The notes under the pieces: generated by a model
The model's database searches: none
Seen by the model: only the letters and a program-made list of their open reading frames with translations
Told to the model about the DNA's origin: nothing
Program-made: the position numbers and the translations under genes
Shown: positions 9,105 through 17,121 of the stretch, in pieces
Layout: each line of letters begins with the position of its first letter
Numbering within the stretch: position 1 is the stretch's first letter
Assembly: GCF_001304695.1 (NCBI RefSeq)
Contig: NZ_JFAQ01000010.1
Location: 1 to 57,865 of the forward strand
Length of the DNA: 57,865 nt
Origin: Xanthomonas axonopodis
Lineage (GTDB): Bacteria > Pseudomonadota > Gammaproteobacteria > Xanthomonadales > Xanthomonadaceae
Reading direction: 5' to 3'

Positions 9105-9992
9105 ATGAGCAAGATCGCGTTTATCGGCCTGGGCAATATGGGCGGGCCAATGGCTGCCAATCTGATCAAGGCCGGGCATCAGCTGCGGGTGTTCGATCTC
9201 GCACCGGCTGCCCTGGATGCTGCCGCAGCGGCCGGGGCGCATGCTGCCAGCTCCGCGCAGGACACGCTGGCCGATGCCGAGGTCGTGATCTCGATGCTAC
9301 CTGCAAGCCGCCACGTCGAAGGTGTGTACCTGGGCGAATCCGGCATCCTGGCGCAGATCCCGGATGGTGCCCTGGTCATCGACTGCAGCACCATCGCACC
9401 GCTATCTGCGCGCAAGGTGGCCGAGGCGGCCAAGGCGCGTGGCCTGACGGTGTTGGATGCCCCGGTCTCCGGTGGCACCGCCGGTGCCGCAGCCGGCAGT
9501 CTGACCTTCATTGTCGGCGGCGCTGCCGATGCGCTGGAACGCGCGCGCCCGGTGTTGCAGGCCATGGGCAAGAACATCTTCCACGTCGGCGACAACGGGG
9601 CAGGGCAGGTCGCCAAGCTGTGCAACAACATGGCCTTGGGCGTGATCATGGCCGCCACCGGCGAAGCGCTGGCGCTTGGCGTCGCGCAGGGCCTGGACCC
9701 TGCGGTGTTGTCGCAGATGATGGCAGTCAGCACCGGGCGCAGCTGGGCCACCGAGGTGTGCAACCCGTGGCCCGGCGTGCTGCCCAATGCGCCGGCTTCG
9801 CGTGGGTATAGCGGCGGCTTCGGCAACGACCTGATGCTCAAGGATCTGGGCCTGGTTGCCGAGTCGGCGGTGCAGGCCGGCGTCTCGATTCCGCTCGGTG
9901 AGCTGGCGCGCAACCTGTATGCAATGAACAGCCAGGCCGGCAACGGAGCGCTGGATTTTTCCAGCGTGGTCAAGCTGGTCGCCAAGGTCTAA
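9105..9992 (+). CDS. mmsB: 3-hydroxyisobutyrate dehydrogenase
   Basis: MmsB is an NAD-dependent dehydrogenase (295 aa) converting 3-hydroxyisobutyrate to methylmalonate semialdehyde, the MmsA substrate. It has the Rossmann motif IAFIGLGNMGGPMAANL at the very start, the substrate-binding signature DAPVSGGTAGAAAGSLTF, and the catalytic Lys in GQVAKLCNNM. Start ATG at 9105; a TTG at 9090 is also in frame but would precede the fold by five unneeded residues. A 170-bp gap separates it from the hydrolase, so it may have its own promoter. Confidence 0.94.
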   Translation: MSKIAFIGLGNMGGPMAANLIKAGHQLRVFDLAPAALDAAAAAGAHAASSAQDTLADAEVVISMLPASRHVEGVYLGESGILAQIPDGALVIDCSTIAPLSARKVAEAAKARGLTVLDAPVSGGTAGAAAGSLTFIVGGAADALERARPVLQAMGKNIFHVGDNGAGQVAKLCNNMALGVIMAATGEALALGVAQGLDPAVLSQMMAVSTGRSWATEVCNPWPGVLPNAPASRGYSGGFGNDLMLKDLGLVAESAVQAGVSIPLGELARNLYAMNSQAGNGALDFSSVVKLVAKV

Positions 9993-10026
9993 CGAGCCAC
10001 CTGGCTCGCGCCGCGGATTGTTGGAA

Positions 10027-10036
10027 GGGGGGGGGG
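10027..10036 (+). repeat. Homopolymeric G tract (10 G)
   Basis: A run of ten consecutive G residues lies in the intergenic region, 34 bp after mmsB and 184 bp before the CzcD-like gene. Tracts of this length are prone to slippage. Whether it affects expression is unknown. Confidence 0.85.
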
Positions 10037-10220
10037 CGGTGCGGTGGTGACATGCTTCCAGACCATGACTGCGGTCCTCTCGCCTCGCGGTAGCGCAACC
10101 ACTGCGCTTTGTGCCGCCTGCCGCACGGCGCGCGTGATGTGATGTCATTACGCACAAGTGTAATAGTCTCCGCCATCGCGTGCGTCTAAGGTGCGCGCAT
10201 TGCAGCAGGCCACGACATCC

Positions 10221-11186
10221 ATGGGACACGACCACAACCACGCACCCAGCGAAATCCGTCACGAAGCACCCTTGTGGTGGGCACTGGGGTTGACCGCCAC
10301 CTTTCTGCTGGCAGAGATCATCGGCGCATTCGTGACCAACAGCCTGGCGCTGCTGTCCGACGCTGCGCATATGGCCACCGATACCGTCGGCCTGATGATC
10401 GCGCTGGTCGCGGTGCGTCTGAGCCGTCGCCCGGCCGACGCGCGTCGCACCTATGGCTATGTGCGACTCGAAGCGCTCGGCGCATTGGCCAATGGCGCGC
10501 TGCTGTTCGCAGTGGGCGGCTACATCCTATGGGAAGCCGCGCAGCGCTTTCGCGCTCCGCAGGACATCGCGTACAGCGGCATGCTGCTGATCGCAGGTTT
10601 CGGCCTGGTGATCAACCTGGTCGCGATGAAGCTGCTGCACGCCGGCAGCGGCGAAAGCCTCAACGTCAAGGGCGCCTATCTGGAAGTCTGGAGCGACATG
10701 CTCGGCTCGGTGGCAGTGATCATCGGCGCCCTGCTGATCCGCTGGACCGGCTGGCAATGGATCGACCCGGTACTGGCCGTGCTGATCGGCCTGTGGGTCT
10801 TGCCGCGCACCTGGGTGCTGCTGCGCGAGGCGATCAACGTGTTGCTCGAAGGCGTCCCCAAGGGCATCGATCTAGCCCGGGTGCAGCAGGCACTGACCAG
10901 CCATCCAGGCGTCGAAGACGTGCACGACCTGCATGTCTGGGCACTGGCCTCCAGCACGCCGGCGCTCACCGCGCACATCGTGGTCAACGAGGCCACCGAC
11001 CGCGACCGCCTGCGTGATGCGCTCGGCGCCCTGTTGCATGAGCGCTTCGATATCGCCCACGTCACCTTGCAGGTGGAAAGAGGCGACTGCGGTACTGAAC
11101 CTTGCGGCACACCAAAGCCGGCTGCAGACACTGGCCAAGACGCGCACCATGGGCACAGTCATGCGCATGGGCATTCCCATCATTGA
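10221..11186 (+). CDS. CzcD-like cation diffusion facilitator (Zn/Co/Cd efflux)
   Basis: Inner-membrane metal/proton antiporter of 321 aa with six transmembrane helices and a C-terminal cytoplasmic ferredoxin-like domain. The metal-site helices are visible: SDAAHMATD in TM2 (H-x3-D) and YLEVWSDMLGS in TM5. Both, as well as the loop LLEGVPKGIDL, closely follow the CzcD pattern. A His-rich N-terminus (MGHDHNHAP) and tail (HHGHSHAHGHSHH) probably collect metal. The ATG at 10221 is chosen because the His-rich start is typical; an upstream frame from 10191 adds ten atypical residues. It appears monocistronic. Confidence 0.9.
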   Translation: MGHDHNHAPSEIRHEAPLWWALGLTATFLLAEIIGAFVTNSLALLSDAAHMATDTVGLMIALVAVRLSRRPADARRTYGYVRLEALGALANGALLFAVGGYILWEAAQRFRAPQDIAYSGMLLIAGFGLVINLVAMKLLHAGSGESLNVKGAYLEVWSDMLGSVAVIIGALLIRWTGWQWIDPVLAVLIGLWVLPRTWVLLREAINVLLEGVPKGIDLARVQQALTSHPGVEDVHDLHVWALASSTPALTAHIVVNEATDRDRLRDALGALLHERFDIAHVTLQVERGDCGTEPCGTPKPAADTGQDAHHGHSHAHGHSHH

Positions 11187-11340
11187 CCTCTGGTAGTAGC
11201 AGGTTGGCAGGTCGTCCAATTAGCGCGTTTCGACCTGCACAATCAACAGGAACGGTTCTGTCCAGGCGCGGCGTACCTACATCGATGTCGACCGCGAAGG
11301 AATAGGTGCCCACATCTGCAAGATGCCCCGCTGACCAAAA

Positions 11341-11367
11341 AAGAAGGCTGCCAACGGCAGCCTTCTT
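11341..11367 (-). terminator. Intrinsic terminator for the FadJ-like gene
   Basis: A 12-bp perfect stem (AAGAAGGCTGCC / GGCAGCCTTCTT) with a 3-nt loop lies 35 nt past the minus-strand stop at 11402. On the minus strand the stem is followed by a T run (TTCTTTTTTGG). It may also stop read-through from the convergent CzcD-like gene. Confidence 0.85.
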
Positions 11368-11401
11368 GCAAATCAAACGCTGTCGATGATAACTGCTGGC
11401 C

Positions 11402-13483
11402 TCAGGCCACAGCTTCCCGCAACAACGGCCAATCCCAACCCGGGCGCGGCGCGAAGCGTTCGCCGTGGCGTGCATGCAAGGCCTGCAGGCGTTCCAGTAG
11501 TGCGTCTGCGCCGACGCTGCGGATGTACTGGATCGGGCCGCCGCGGAAAGGCGCAAACCCTGTGCCGAAGATGACGCCGGCGTCCAGCAGGTCTGCGTCG
11601 GCCACCACGCCGTCGTGCAGGCATGCGACCGCTTCGTTGAGCAGCGGCAGGATCAAGCGATCTTCCAGATCCGCCGGTGCGGTGTAACCGCTGGCAACCT
11701 CGGGTTTGACGGCGCGCCCGTTCTCCCATTTGTACAGGCCCTGGCCGTCCTTCTTGCCGCGCTTGCCGGCTTCCACGGTGGCCAGTGCCGCCGGGATAGG
11801 CAAACGCAGGAATGGCGCCAACTCGGCGGCCACACCGGCCGCCACATCCAGGCCCACGGTGTCGATCAATTCGATCGGCCCCATCGGCATGCCGAACTTC
11901 ACCGCGGTCTTGTCCAGCACCGGGCCAGGAATGCCTTCGGCATACGCCGTGGCCGCCTCGAGCAGGTAGGGGAACAGCACCCGGTTGACCAGGAACCCCG
12001 GCGTGCCGGCCACCGGCACCGGGAACTTGTCCAAGGCCTTGCAGAACGCAGCCAGGCGCGCGACGTTGGCCGGATCCAGGTCATCGTGCTGCACGATTTC
12101 CACCAGCGGCATCATCGCCACCGGGTTGAAGTAGTGCAGGCCGGCGAATTGCGCCGAGCGCTGGATGTGGCCACGCAATTCGGTCAGCGGAATCGACGAG
12201 GTATTGGTCGTCAGCAATGCATCCGGCTTGAGTTGCGGCTCGATCGATTGATACAGGTCGCGCTTTGCCTGCGGGTTTTCGATGATCGCCTCGATCACCA
12301 GATCAGCCTGCGTCACGCCCGCGCCGGCCAGGTCGCCGCGCAGACGCGCCGCCACTGCCGGCCGCTTGGCATCGTCCTTGACGCGCTTGGCGAACAGCTC
12401 ACCACCGCGTGTCAGCGCTGTATCGATAAAACGCTGCTCGCGGTCCTGCAAGGTGACCTCGAAGCCCTTGTACGCCGTCCAGGCCGCGATATCGCCGCCC
12501 ATGACGCCGGCGCCGATCACATGCACATGGCGGATCGGGGCTGCTGCCGCGCCGGCTGCGTCCTTGCCGCCCAGCGCTTTCAGACGCTCGGTCAGGAAAA
12601 AGATGCGAATCAGGTTGCGTGCGGTCGGTGTGCTGGCGAGTTTGACCAGCGCCTTCCGCTCGGCTGCCAGGCGGGCCTGGATGCCGCTCCCGCCCGTTCG
12701 CTCCCAGACGTTGATCAAGGCATAGGGCGCCGGGTAATGCTCCTTGCGCGCCTTGCGCGCCACCTGCTTGCGCATCTGCGGCGCCAGTATTTTGCGTGCC
12801 AGCAAAGTGTTGGTGGCCCACGCAGTGGCGCGTTGCTTGAACGCACGCGTGGTGCCAGCGAGCGCCAGGCTGGCTGCCACATCCACCAGCACGGCGGGAG
12901 CGGCCACCTTGTCGACCAGACCCAGCGCGCGCGCGGCCTTGGCCGACACCGTGCGGCCGGTGAGCATCAGATCCATCGCCGCCGGCGCACCAATCAGGCG
13001 CGGCAAGCGGGCGCTGCCGCCCCAGCCGGGGAAGATGCCGAGCTTGGTTTCCGGCAGGCCGATGCGGGTGCTGCCATCGTCAGAAGCCACACGGTAGCGG
13101 CAGGCCAGCGCAATTTCGGTGCCGCCCCCCAGGCAGAAGCCATGAATCGCCGCGACGGTCGGGCAGGGCAGTTCGGCCAGCTTCTGAAAGACCTGCTGCC
13201 CGCGATGGATCGCATCGTTGACCGTGCCCCTGCGGTCGAATTCCTGGAATTCCTTCAGATCGGCACCGGCGATGAAGCCGTTGGGCTTGCCCGAGCGCAG
13301 CACCACACCTTTTGGCGGATCCAGTGCCAGCCGCTCGACCACGGCGCCCAGCTCCAGCAGCACCTCCTGCGAAAATGCGTTGACCGGTGCGCCCTGCCGA
13401 TCGAGGCTGAGCACCACCACGCCGTCCTCGCGCAGATCGGCCTGCCAATGGCTGAATCGGAGCCCGTCGAAACCTGGAAGCAT
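11402..13483 (-). CDS. fadJ: Multifunctional 3-hydroxyacyl-CoA dehydrogenase / enoyl-CoA hydratase (FadJ/FadB type)
   Basis: This 693-aa two-domain beta-oxidation enzyme performs trans-2-enoyl-CoA hydration, then NAD-dependent oxidation to 3-ketoacyl-CoA. The N-terminal crotonase domain (about 1-280) has NGFIAGADLKEFQEF and FCLGGGTEIALACRYRV. The 3-hydroxyacyl-CoA dehydrogenase domain (about 315-690) has VHVIGAGVMGGDIAAW, HYFNPVAMMPLVEIV and FLVNRVLFPYLLEA. The length and lack of an adjacent thiolase favour FadJ-like naming, but FadB-type function cannot be excluded. A thiolase lies elsewhere in the window (44133-45308). Start ATG at 13483. It is followed by a strong intrinsic terminator. Confidence 0.92.
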   Translation of the reverse strand: MLPGFDGLRFSHWQADLREDGVVVLSLDRQGAPVNAFSQEVLLELGAVVERLALDPPKGVVLRSGKPNGFIAGADLKEFQEFDRRGTVNDAIHRGQQVFQKLAELPCPTVAAIHGFCLGGGTEIALACRYRVASDDGSTRIGLPETKLGIFPGWGGSARLPRLIGAPAAMDLMLTGRTVSAKAARALGLVDKVAAPAVLVDVAASLALAGTTRAFKQRATAWATNTLLARKILAPQMRKQVARKARKEHYPAPYALINVWERTGGSGIQARLAAERKALVKLASTPTARNLIRIFFLTERLKALGGKDAAGAAAAPIRHVHVIGAGVMGGDIAAWTAYKGFEVTLQDREQRFIDTALTRGGELFAKRVKDDAKRPAVAARLRGDLAGAGVTQADLVIEAIIENPQAKRDLYQSIEPQLKPDALLTTNTSSIPLTELRGHIQRSAQFAGLHYFNPVAMMPLVEIVQHDDLDPANVARLAAFCKALDKFPVPVAGTPGFLVNRVLFPYLLEAATAYAEGIPGPVLDKTAVKFGMPMGPIELIDTVGLDVAAGVAAELAPFLRLPIPAALATVEAGKRGKKDGQGLYKWENGRAVKPEVASGYTAPADLEDRLILPLLNEAVACLHDGVVADADLLDAGVIFGTGFAPFRGGPIQYIRSVGADALLERLQALHARHGERFAPRPGWDWPLLREAVA

Positions 13484-13653
13484 GCGTCTGGCCGTCCGGC
13501 AATAGAAGGAAAGGTCGTTATCATCCAGAGGTTGTTTCCTTCACGTCAAATACCCATACCTGTCGACAGGAGAGATCCGCGCGTTGCGCGCGGCGTCGCC
13601 TGCGGTGCGTCGCTGCCGCTACCCTGATGCGTGACGGTCGTACGGATCGGTAT

Positions 13654-13680
13654 GAACTTTTCCTTTCAATGGCGGTCTCA
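13654..13680 (+). promoter_or_regulatory. Sigma-E-type promoter of rpoE
   Basis: GAACTT at 13654-13659, a spacer of exactly 16 bases, and TCTCA at 13676-13680 closely match the enterobacterial sigma-E consensus (GAACTT, N16, TCTGA/TCAAA). Transcription would begin near 13687, 33 bases before the ATG at 13720. This indicates autoregulation of the operon and rules against the longer in-frame starts. Confidence 0.8.
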
Positions 13681-13719
13681 TTGCCCGACTTCGGTGGGCT
13701 GACAGGAGTGCGGCCCGAC

Positions 13720-14340
13720 ATGGCCGAAGTCGATACACCTCAGGAGCTGGACCTGGAACTGGTCCGGCGTGTGCAGCGCGGCGAAAGTGCGGCGTTCGAT
13801 GTGCTGGTGCGCAAGTACCAGCATCGGATCGTCGCCTTGATCGGGCGCTACATCGCCGACTGGAGCGAATGCCAGGATGTTGCCCAGGACACGTTTGTGC
13901 GCGCGTATCGCGCCATCAACAGTTTCCGTGGCGACGCCCAGTTCTATACCTGGCTGCACCGCATTGCCGTCAACACTGCCAAGAACCATCTGGTTGCGCA
14001 CAACCGCCGCCCGCCCACCGACGACATCGAGATCAGCGATGCCGAACAATTCGATGGAGCGACCCGATTGCGCGACACCGACACCCCGGAGCGCGAATTG
14101 ATGCGACAGGAGCTGGAACAAACGGTGATGCGCGCGGTCCAAGCACTGCCGGAAGAACTTCGGTCGGCCATCACCCTGCGCGAGGTGGAGGGGCTGAGCT
14201 ACGACGAAATCGCGCGAAAGATGGATTGCCCGATCGGAACGGTGCGCTCGCGCATCTTCCGGGCACGCGAGGCCATCGACATCGAGCTGCGGCCTCTGCT
14301 GGAGACCGAAAGCGCTACCCGTGAGCGACACCGTGTATGA
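13720..14340 (+). CDS. rpoE: ECF sigma factor RpoE (sigma-E)
   Basis: Group IV sigma factor of 206 aa that directs RNA polymerase to envelope-stress promoters. Region 2 (about 14-85) includes ADWSECQDVAQDTFVRAYRAI and FYTWLHRIAVNTAKNHL. Region 4 (about 130-190) includes LPEELRSAITLREVEGLSY and CPIGTVRSRIFRAREAID. A longer frame opens at 13627, but that ATG and the next one (13669) lie at or before the predicted transcription start. GGAG at 13705-13708 serves the ATG at 13720. The stop overlaps the ATG of rseA (ATGA), so the sigma and anti-sigma factors are co-translated. The gene order rpoE-rseA-mucD is the known Xanthomonas arrangement. Confidence 0.95.
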   Translation: MAEVDTPQELDLELVRRVQRGESAAFDVLVRKYQHRIVALIGRYIADWSECQDVAQDTFVRAYRAINSFRGDAQFYTWLHRIAVNTAKNHLVAHNRRPPTDDIEISDAEQFDGATRLRDTDTPERELMRQELEQTVMRAVQALPEELRSAITLREVEGLSYDEIARKMDCPIGTVRSRIFRAREAIDIELRPLLETESATRERHRV

Positions 14341-15248
14341 ACCAGAACCCTGCCATGTCCACCACCGACAAGTTCGAGCTTCACTATCGCCAGCAGCTGT
14401 CTGCACTGGTCGACGGCGAGTTGAGCGCCGACGAGTCGCGCTTCCTGCTGCGCCGTCTGGCCCACGATGAAGAATTGGCCGGCTGCCACGAGCGTTGGCA
14501 GCTGTGCGGCGACGTGCTGCGCGGTGCGGCCAGTGCGCCGGCCCCGCTGGATTTCGCGGCGCGTGTGCGCAGTGCCATTGCCGCCGAGCCGGCACCGCAA
14601 GCCCAGCCTGTGGCCCGCCCGGGCGCACGTTGGCGCTGGGGCGGCGGCGCAGCGATTGCCGCCTCGGTCGCGGCGATTGCCTTGTTCCTGGCACGCGAGC
14701 GCCTGCCCGACACCGCCGCGCCCGGTGCTCAAACCCCCGTCTATGTCACCGCTGCGCAGCTTCCGCCTGCCTCGCAGACCCCGCAGGTACCTGTGGCACC
14801 GAAGGTGCCTGTGGCACCGAAGGTGCCGGCTGCACCGGCTCCGGGGACGCCGGACGAGGTGGCCGCGCTTGTTGCAGCCGTGCCTGCCGCCGCGCTGGCC
14901 TCTACTCGCCGCGGCGCGGCAACCCGCAATCAGCAAGTCGCACGCAACGCGGCTGCGCGTCAGCAACAGGCGCCGACCCGCATGGTCGCTGCGGCAGCAC
15001 CGGCACCCACGGGCACCGCATCTGCGGTTGCGGCGACACCGTCCAACCCGTTCACGCATCCGGATACCACGCTGCAGGCACGTCCGTGGCCGCGCGCGGC
15101 CTTGTCCGGGGCTGGTGAAAGCTCGCTCAATGCCAGTTTCCGCCAGAGCCGACCCGGCACGGCGTTCTATCCGTTCGAACCCGCGCCACAGGCAGTGACC
15201 AGCCCGGCGCCGAACCGGCCGGCACCGGCGCAGGCCCCGCAGGACTGA
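14337..15248 (+). CDS. rseA: Anti-sigma-E factor RseA
   Basis: Single-pass inner-membrane anti-sigma factor of 303 aa. The N-terminal cytoplasmic RseA domain contains LSALVDGELSADESRFLLRR and HDEELAGCHERWQLCGDVLR, which bind and hold RpoE. One transmembrane helix lies near residues 100-118 (GGGAAIAASVAAIALFL). The periplasmic part is long, Pro/Ala-rich and low in complexity, with a short tandem repeat. Stress-triggered proteolysis would release RpoE. It is longer than the E. coli protein (216 aa), the extra length being this linker. Start ATG at 14337 overlaps the rpoE stop. Confidence 0.93.
   Translation: MNQNPAMSTTDKFELHYRQQLSALVDGELSADESRFLLRRLAHDEELAGCHERWQLCGDVLRGAASAPAPLDFAARVRSAIAAEPAPQAQPVARPGARWRWGGGAAIAASVAAIALFLARERLPDTAAPGAQTPVYVTAAQLPPASQTPQVPVAPKVPVAPKVPAAPAPGTPDEVAALVAAVPAAALASTRRGAATRNQQVARNAAARQQQAPTRMVAAAAPAPTGTASAVAATPSNPFTHPDTTLQARPWPRAALSGAGESSLNASFRQSRPGTAFYPFEPAPQAVTSPAPNRPAPAQAPQD
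14787..14832 (+). repeat. 18-bp tandem repeat inside rseA
   Basis: About two and a half copies of an 18-bp unit (GTACCTGTGGCACCGAAG-like) encode VPVAPK-VPVAPK-VPAAP in the periplasmic linker of RseA. Copy number could vary between strains without breaking the frame. Confidence 0.75.
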
Positions 15249-15356
15249 CCCTGTCGCCGGCCTTCGCCCGTTCGGCAATCTCCCTTCCGTTATCGTGCCG
15301 GGCCCGTGTTGCCACGCGGGTTCTGGCCCTGTCGCCCTGCCATCGGAGGCAACCTG

Positions 15357-16946
15357 ATGAACCATCGCATCCGCACCCAGATGTTCGGCCTGATCGCCAT
15401 GACCCTGCCGCTGGCCGCCTGCGCGCAGCAGCCCGCACCCGCTGCCAAGGACGTCGCCCCGATTGCCGCCAACCGCAGTACCACGCCAGCGCCGCAGCTG
15501 GTGGTGGGGCTGCCGGACTTCACCAATCTGGTCGAGCAGGTCGGCCCGGGTGTGGTCAATATCGAAACCACCATCACCCGCAAGGACGTCATGGCGCGTC
15601 AGCAGCGCAGCGGCCCGGGTGGCCGTGGTGGCGGTGCGATGCCCGATGACGATCAGATGCCGGAATTCTTCCGCCGCTTCTTCGGGCCCGATTTTCAGAT
15701 GCCGGGCGGTCCGCGGCAGGGGCCTGGCGGCGGCGATGACGACGGCGATGACGACGGCGGCATCGCCGGCAAGTCGATGGGTTCGGGCTTCATCATCTCG
15801 GCTGACGGCTACGTCCTGACCAACCACCACGTGGTCGATGGCGCCAGCGAGGTGACCGTCAAGCTGACCGACCGGCGCGAATTCAAGGCCAAGGTGGTGG
15901 GGAGCGACGAGCAATACGATGTGGCGCTGCTGAAGATCGATGCCAAGGGCCTGCCGACCGTGCGCCTGGGCGACTCCAACACGCTCAAGCCGGGGCAGTG
16001 GGTGGTGGCGATCGGCTCGCCGTTCGGCCTGGATCACTCCGTCACCGCCGGCATCGTCAGTGCCACCGGCCGCAGCAATCCGTATGCCGACCAGCGCTAT
16101 GTGCCCTTCATCCAGACCGACGTGGCGATCAACCAGGGCAACTCCGGTGGCCCGCTGCTCAATACGCGTGGCGAGGTGGTCGGCATCAATTCGCAGATCT
16201 TCTCCGCGTCCGGCGGCTACATGGGCATCAGTTTCGCGATCCCGATCGACCTGGCCTTCAGTGCGGCCGAGCAGATCAAGGCCACTGGTCACGTAAATCG
16301 CGGCATGCTGGGCGTGGCGGTCGGCCCGATCGATTCGTTGAAGGCGCAGGGCCTGGGCTTGCCGGATACGCGCGGCGCGCGGGTCAACGATATTCCCGCC
16401 GGTAGCCCGGCTGGCAAGGCCGGTGTCGAAGTGGGTGATGTGATCCGCAGCATCAATGGTAAGGATATCCAGGCCTACAGCGATCTGCCGCCAATGATTG
16501 GCTTGATGGCGCCTGGAACCAAGGTCACTCTGGATGTCTTGCGCGATGGCAAGCCGCGCAAGGTGACGGTCACACTCGCACCACTGCAGGACGGCGGTGA
16601 GAACGCCGCGCCGCGCACCGCCGCCGATGAGGCCAAGCCCGGCGCCCCGGCCAGCGTGGAATTGCTCGGCCTGCAGGTCGCCGATCTCAGCGCCGCCGAG
16701 CGCAGCCGCCTGGGTCTGGAAGCGGGCGAGGGCGTGCGCATTGCCGCGGTCACCGGCGCGGCGGCACGCAGCACCCAGCCCCCGCTGTCGCCGGGCCTGA
16801 TCATCGCCCGCGTGGGCCGGACCAAGGTCGGCAGCGTCGCCGAACTCAACCGCGCCCTATCCAGCTACAAGAAGGGTGATGTGATCATGCTGCTGGTCAC
16901 TGACGGCAAGGCGACCAGCTACGTGGCCTTGAAGGCCGGCGGCTGA
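15357..16946 (+). CDS. mucD: Periplasmic serine protease MucD (DegP/HtrA family), predicted lipoprotein
   Basis: This 529-aa HtrA protease handles misfolded envelope proteins and forms part of the sigma-E response. The catalytic triad is visible: His158 (TNHHVV), Asp188 (QYDVALLKI) and Ser263 (NQGNSGGPLLN). Two PDZ domains follow (about 300-400 and 440-525; RVNDIPAGSPAGKAGVEVGD). The signal sequence ends in LPLAAC with Cys22, a lipobox, so membrane anchoring is likely. The LA-loop region (about 85-136) is unusually Gly/Asp/Pro-rich. Start ATG at 15357 is preceded by GGAGG. It is third in the rpoE-rseA-mucD operon, 108 bp after rseA. Confidence 0.94.
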   Translation: MNHRIRTQMFGLIAMTLPLAACAQQPAPAAKDVAPIAANRSTTPAPQLVVGLPDFTNLVEQVGPGVVNIETTITRKDVMARQQRSGPGGRGGGAMPDDDQMPEFFRRFFGPDFQMPGGPRQGPGGGDDDGDDDGGIAGKSMGSGFIISADGYVLTNHHVVDGASEVTVKLTDRREFKAKVVGSDEQYDVALLKIDAKGLPTVRLGDSNTLKPGQWVVAIGSPFGLDHSVTAGIVSATGRSNPYADQRYVPFIQTDVAINQGNSGGPLLNTRGEVVGINSQIFSASGGYMGISFAIPIDLAFSAAEQIKATGHVNRGMLGVAVGPIDSLKAQGLGLPDTRGARVNDIPAGSPAGKAGVEVGDVIRSINGKDIQAYSDLPPMIGLMAPGTKVTLDVLRDGKPRKVTVTLAPLQDGGENAAPRTAADEAKPGAPASVELLGLQVADLSAAERSRLGLEAGEGVRIAAVTGAAARSTQPPLSPGLIIARVGRTKVGSVAELNRALSSYKKGDVIMLLVTDGKATSYVALKAGG

Positions 16947-16952
16947 CGGAGG

Positions 16953-17064
16953 CGGGGATTCGTCATTGGTGATTCGGGATTGGCAAAAGCAGGCTCCTGT
17001 TCGCGGGTGCCTGCGCTTGTTCCGCCTTTTCGAATCGCCAATCCCCACTCCCAAATCCCGGCTC
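16953..17064. repeat. Dispersed inverted-repeat element (mucD-lepA)
   Basis: The left arm contains GATTCGGGATTGGCAAAAGC. The right arm contains CGAATCGCCAATCCCCACTC and CCAAATCCCG, its imperfect reverse complement. The two arms can fold into a long hairpin. Similar elements occur at 18929-19020, 25368-25553 and 26082-26257. Confidence 0.75.
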
Positions 17065-17121
17065 CAAAGCGTGCGATAATGCTGCGTTATCCTGACGACG
17101 GCACCGCCGGCGCCCACCTTA

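Noticed and set aside
11615-13627. 670-aa plus-strand frame opposite the FadJ-like gene
   Set aside because: Shadow of a gene with clear beta-oxidation domains.
13627-14340. Longer RpoE starting at 13627
   Set aside because: The extra N-terminus spans the sigma-E-type promoter and lies upstream of the predicted transcript start; it has no sigma-factor homology.
14199-16292. Long minus-strand open frame opposite rseA and mucD
   Set aside because: It is a codon-bias shadow of well-recognised plus-strand genes; no domain or ribosome site.
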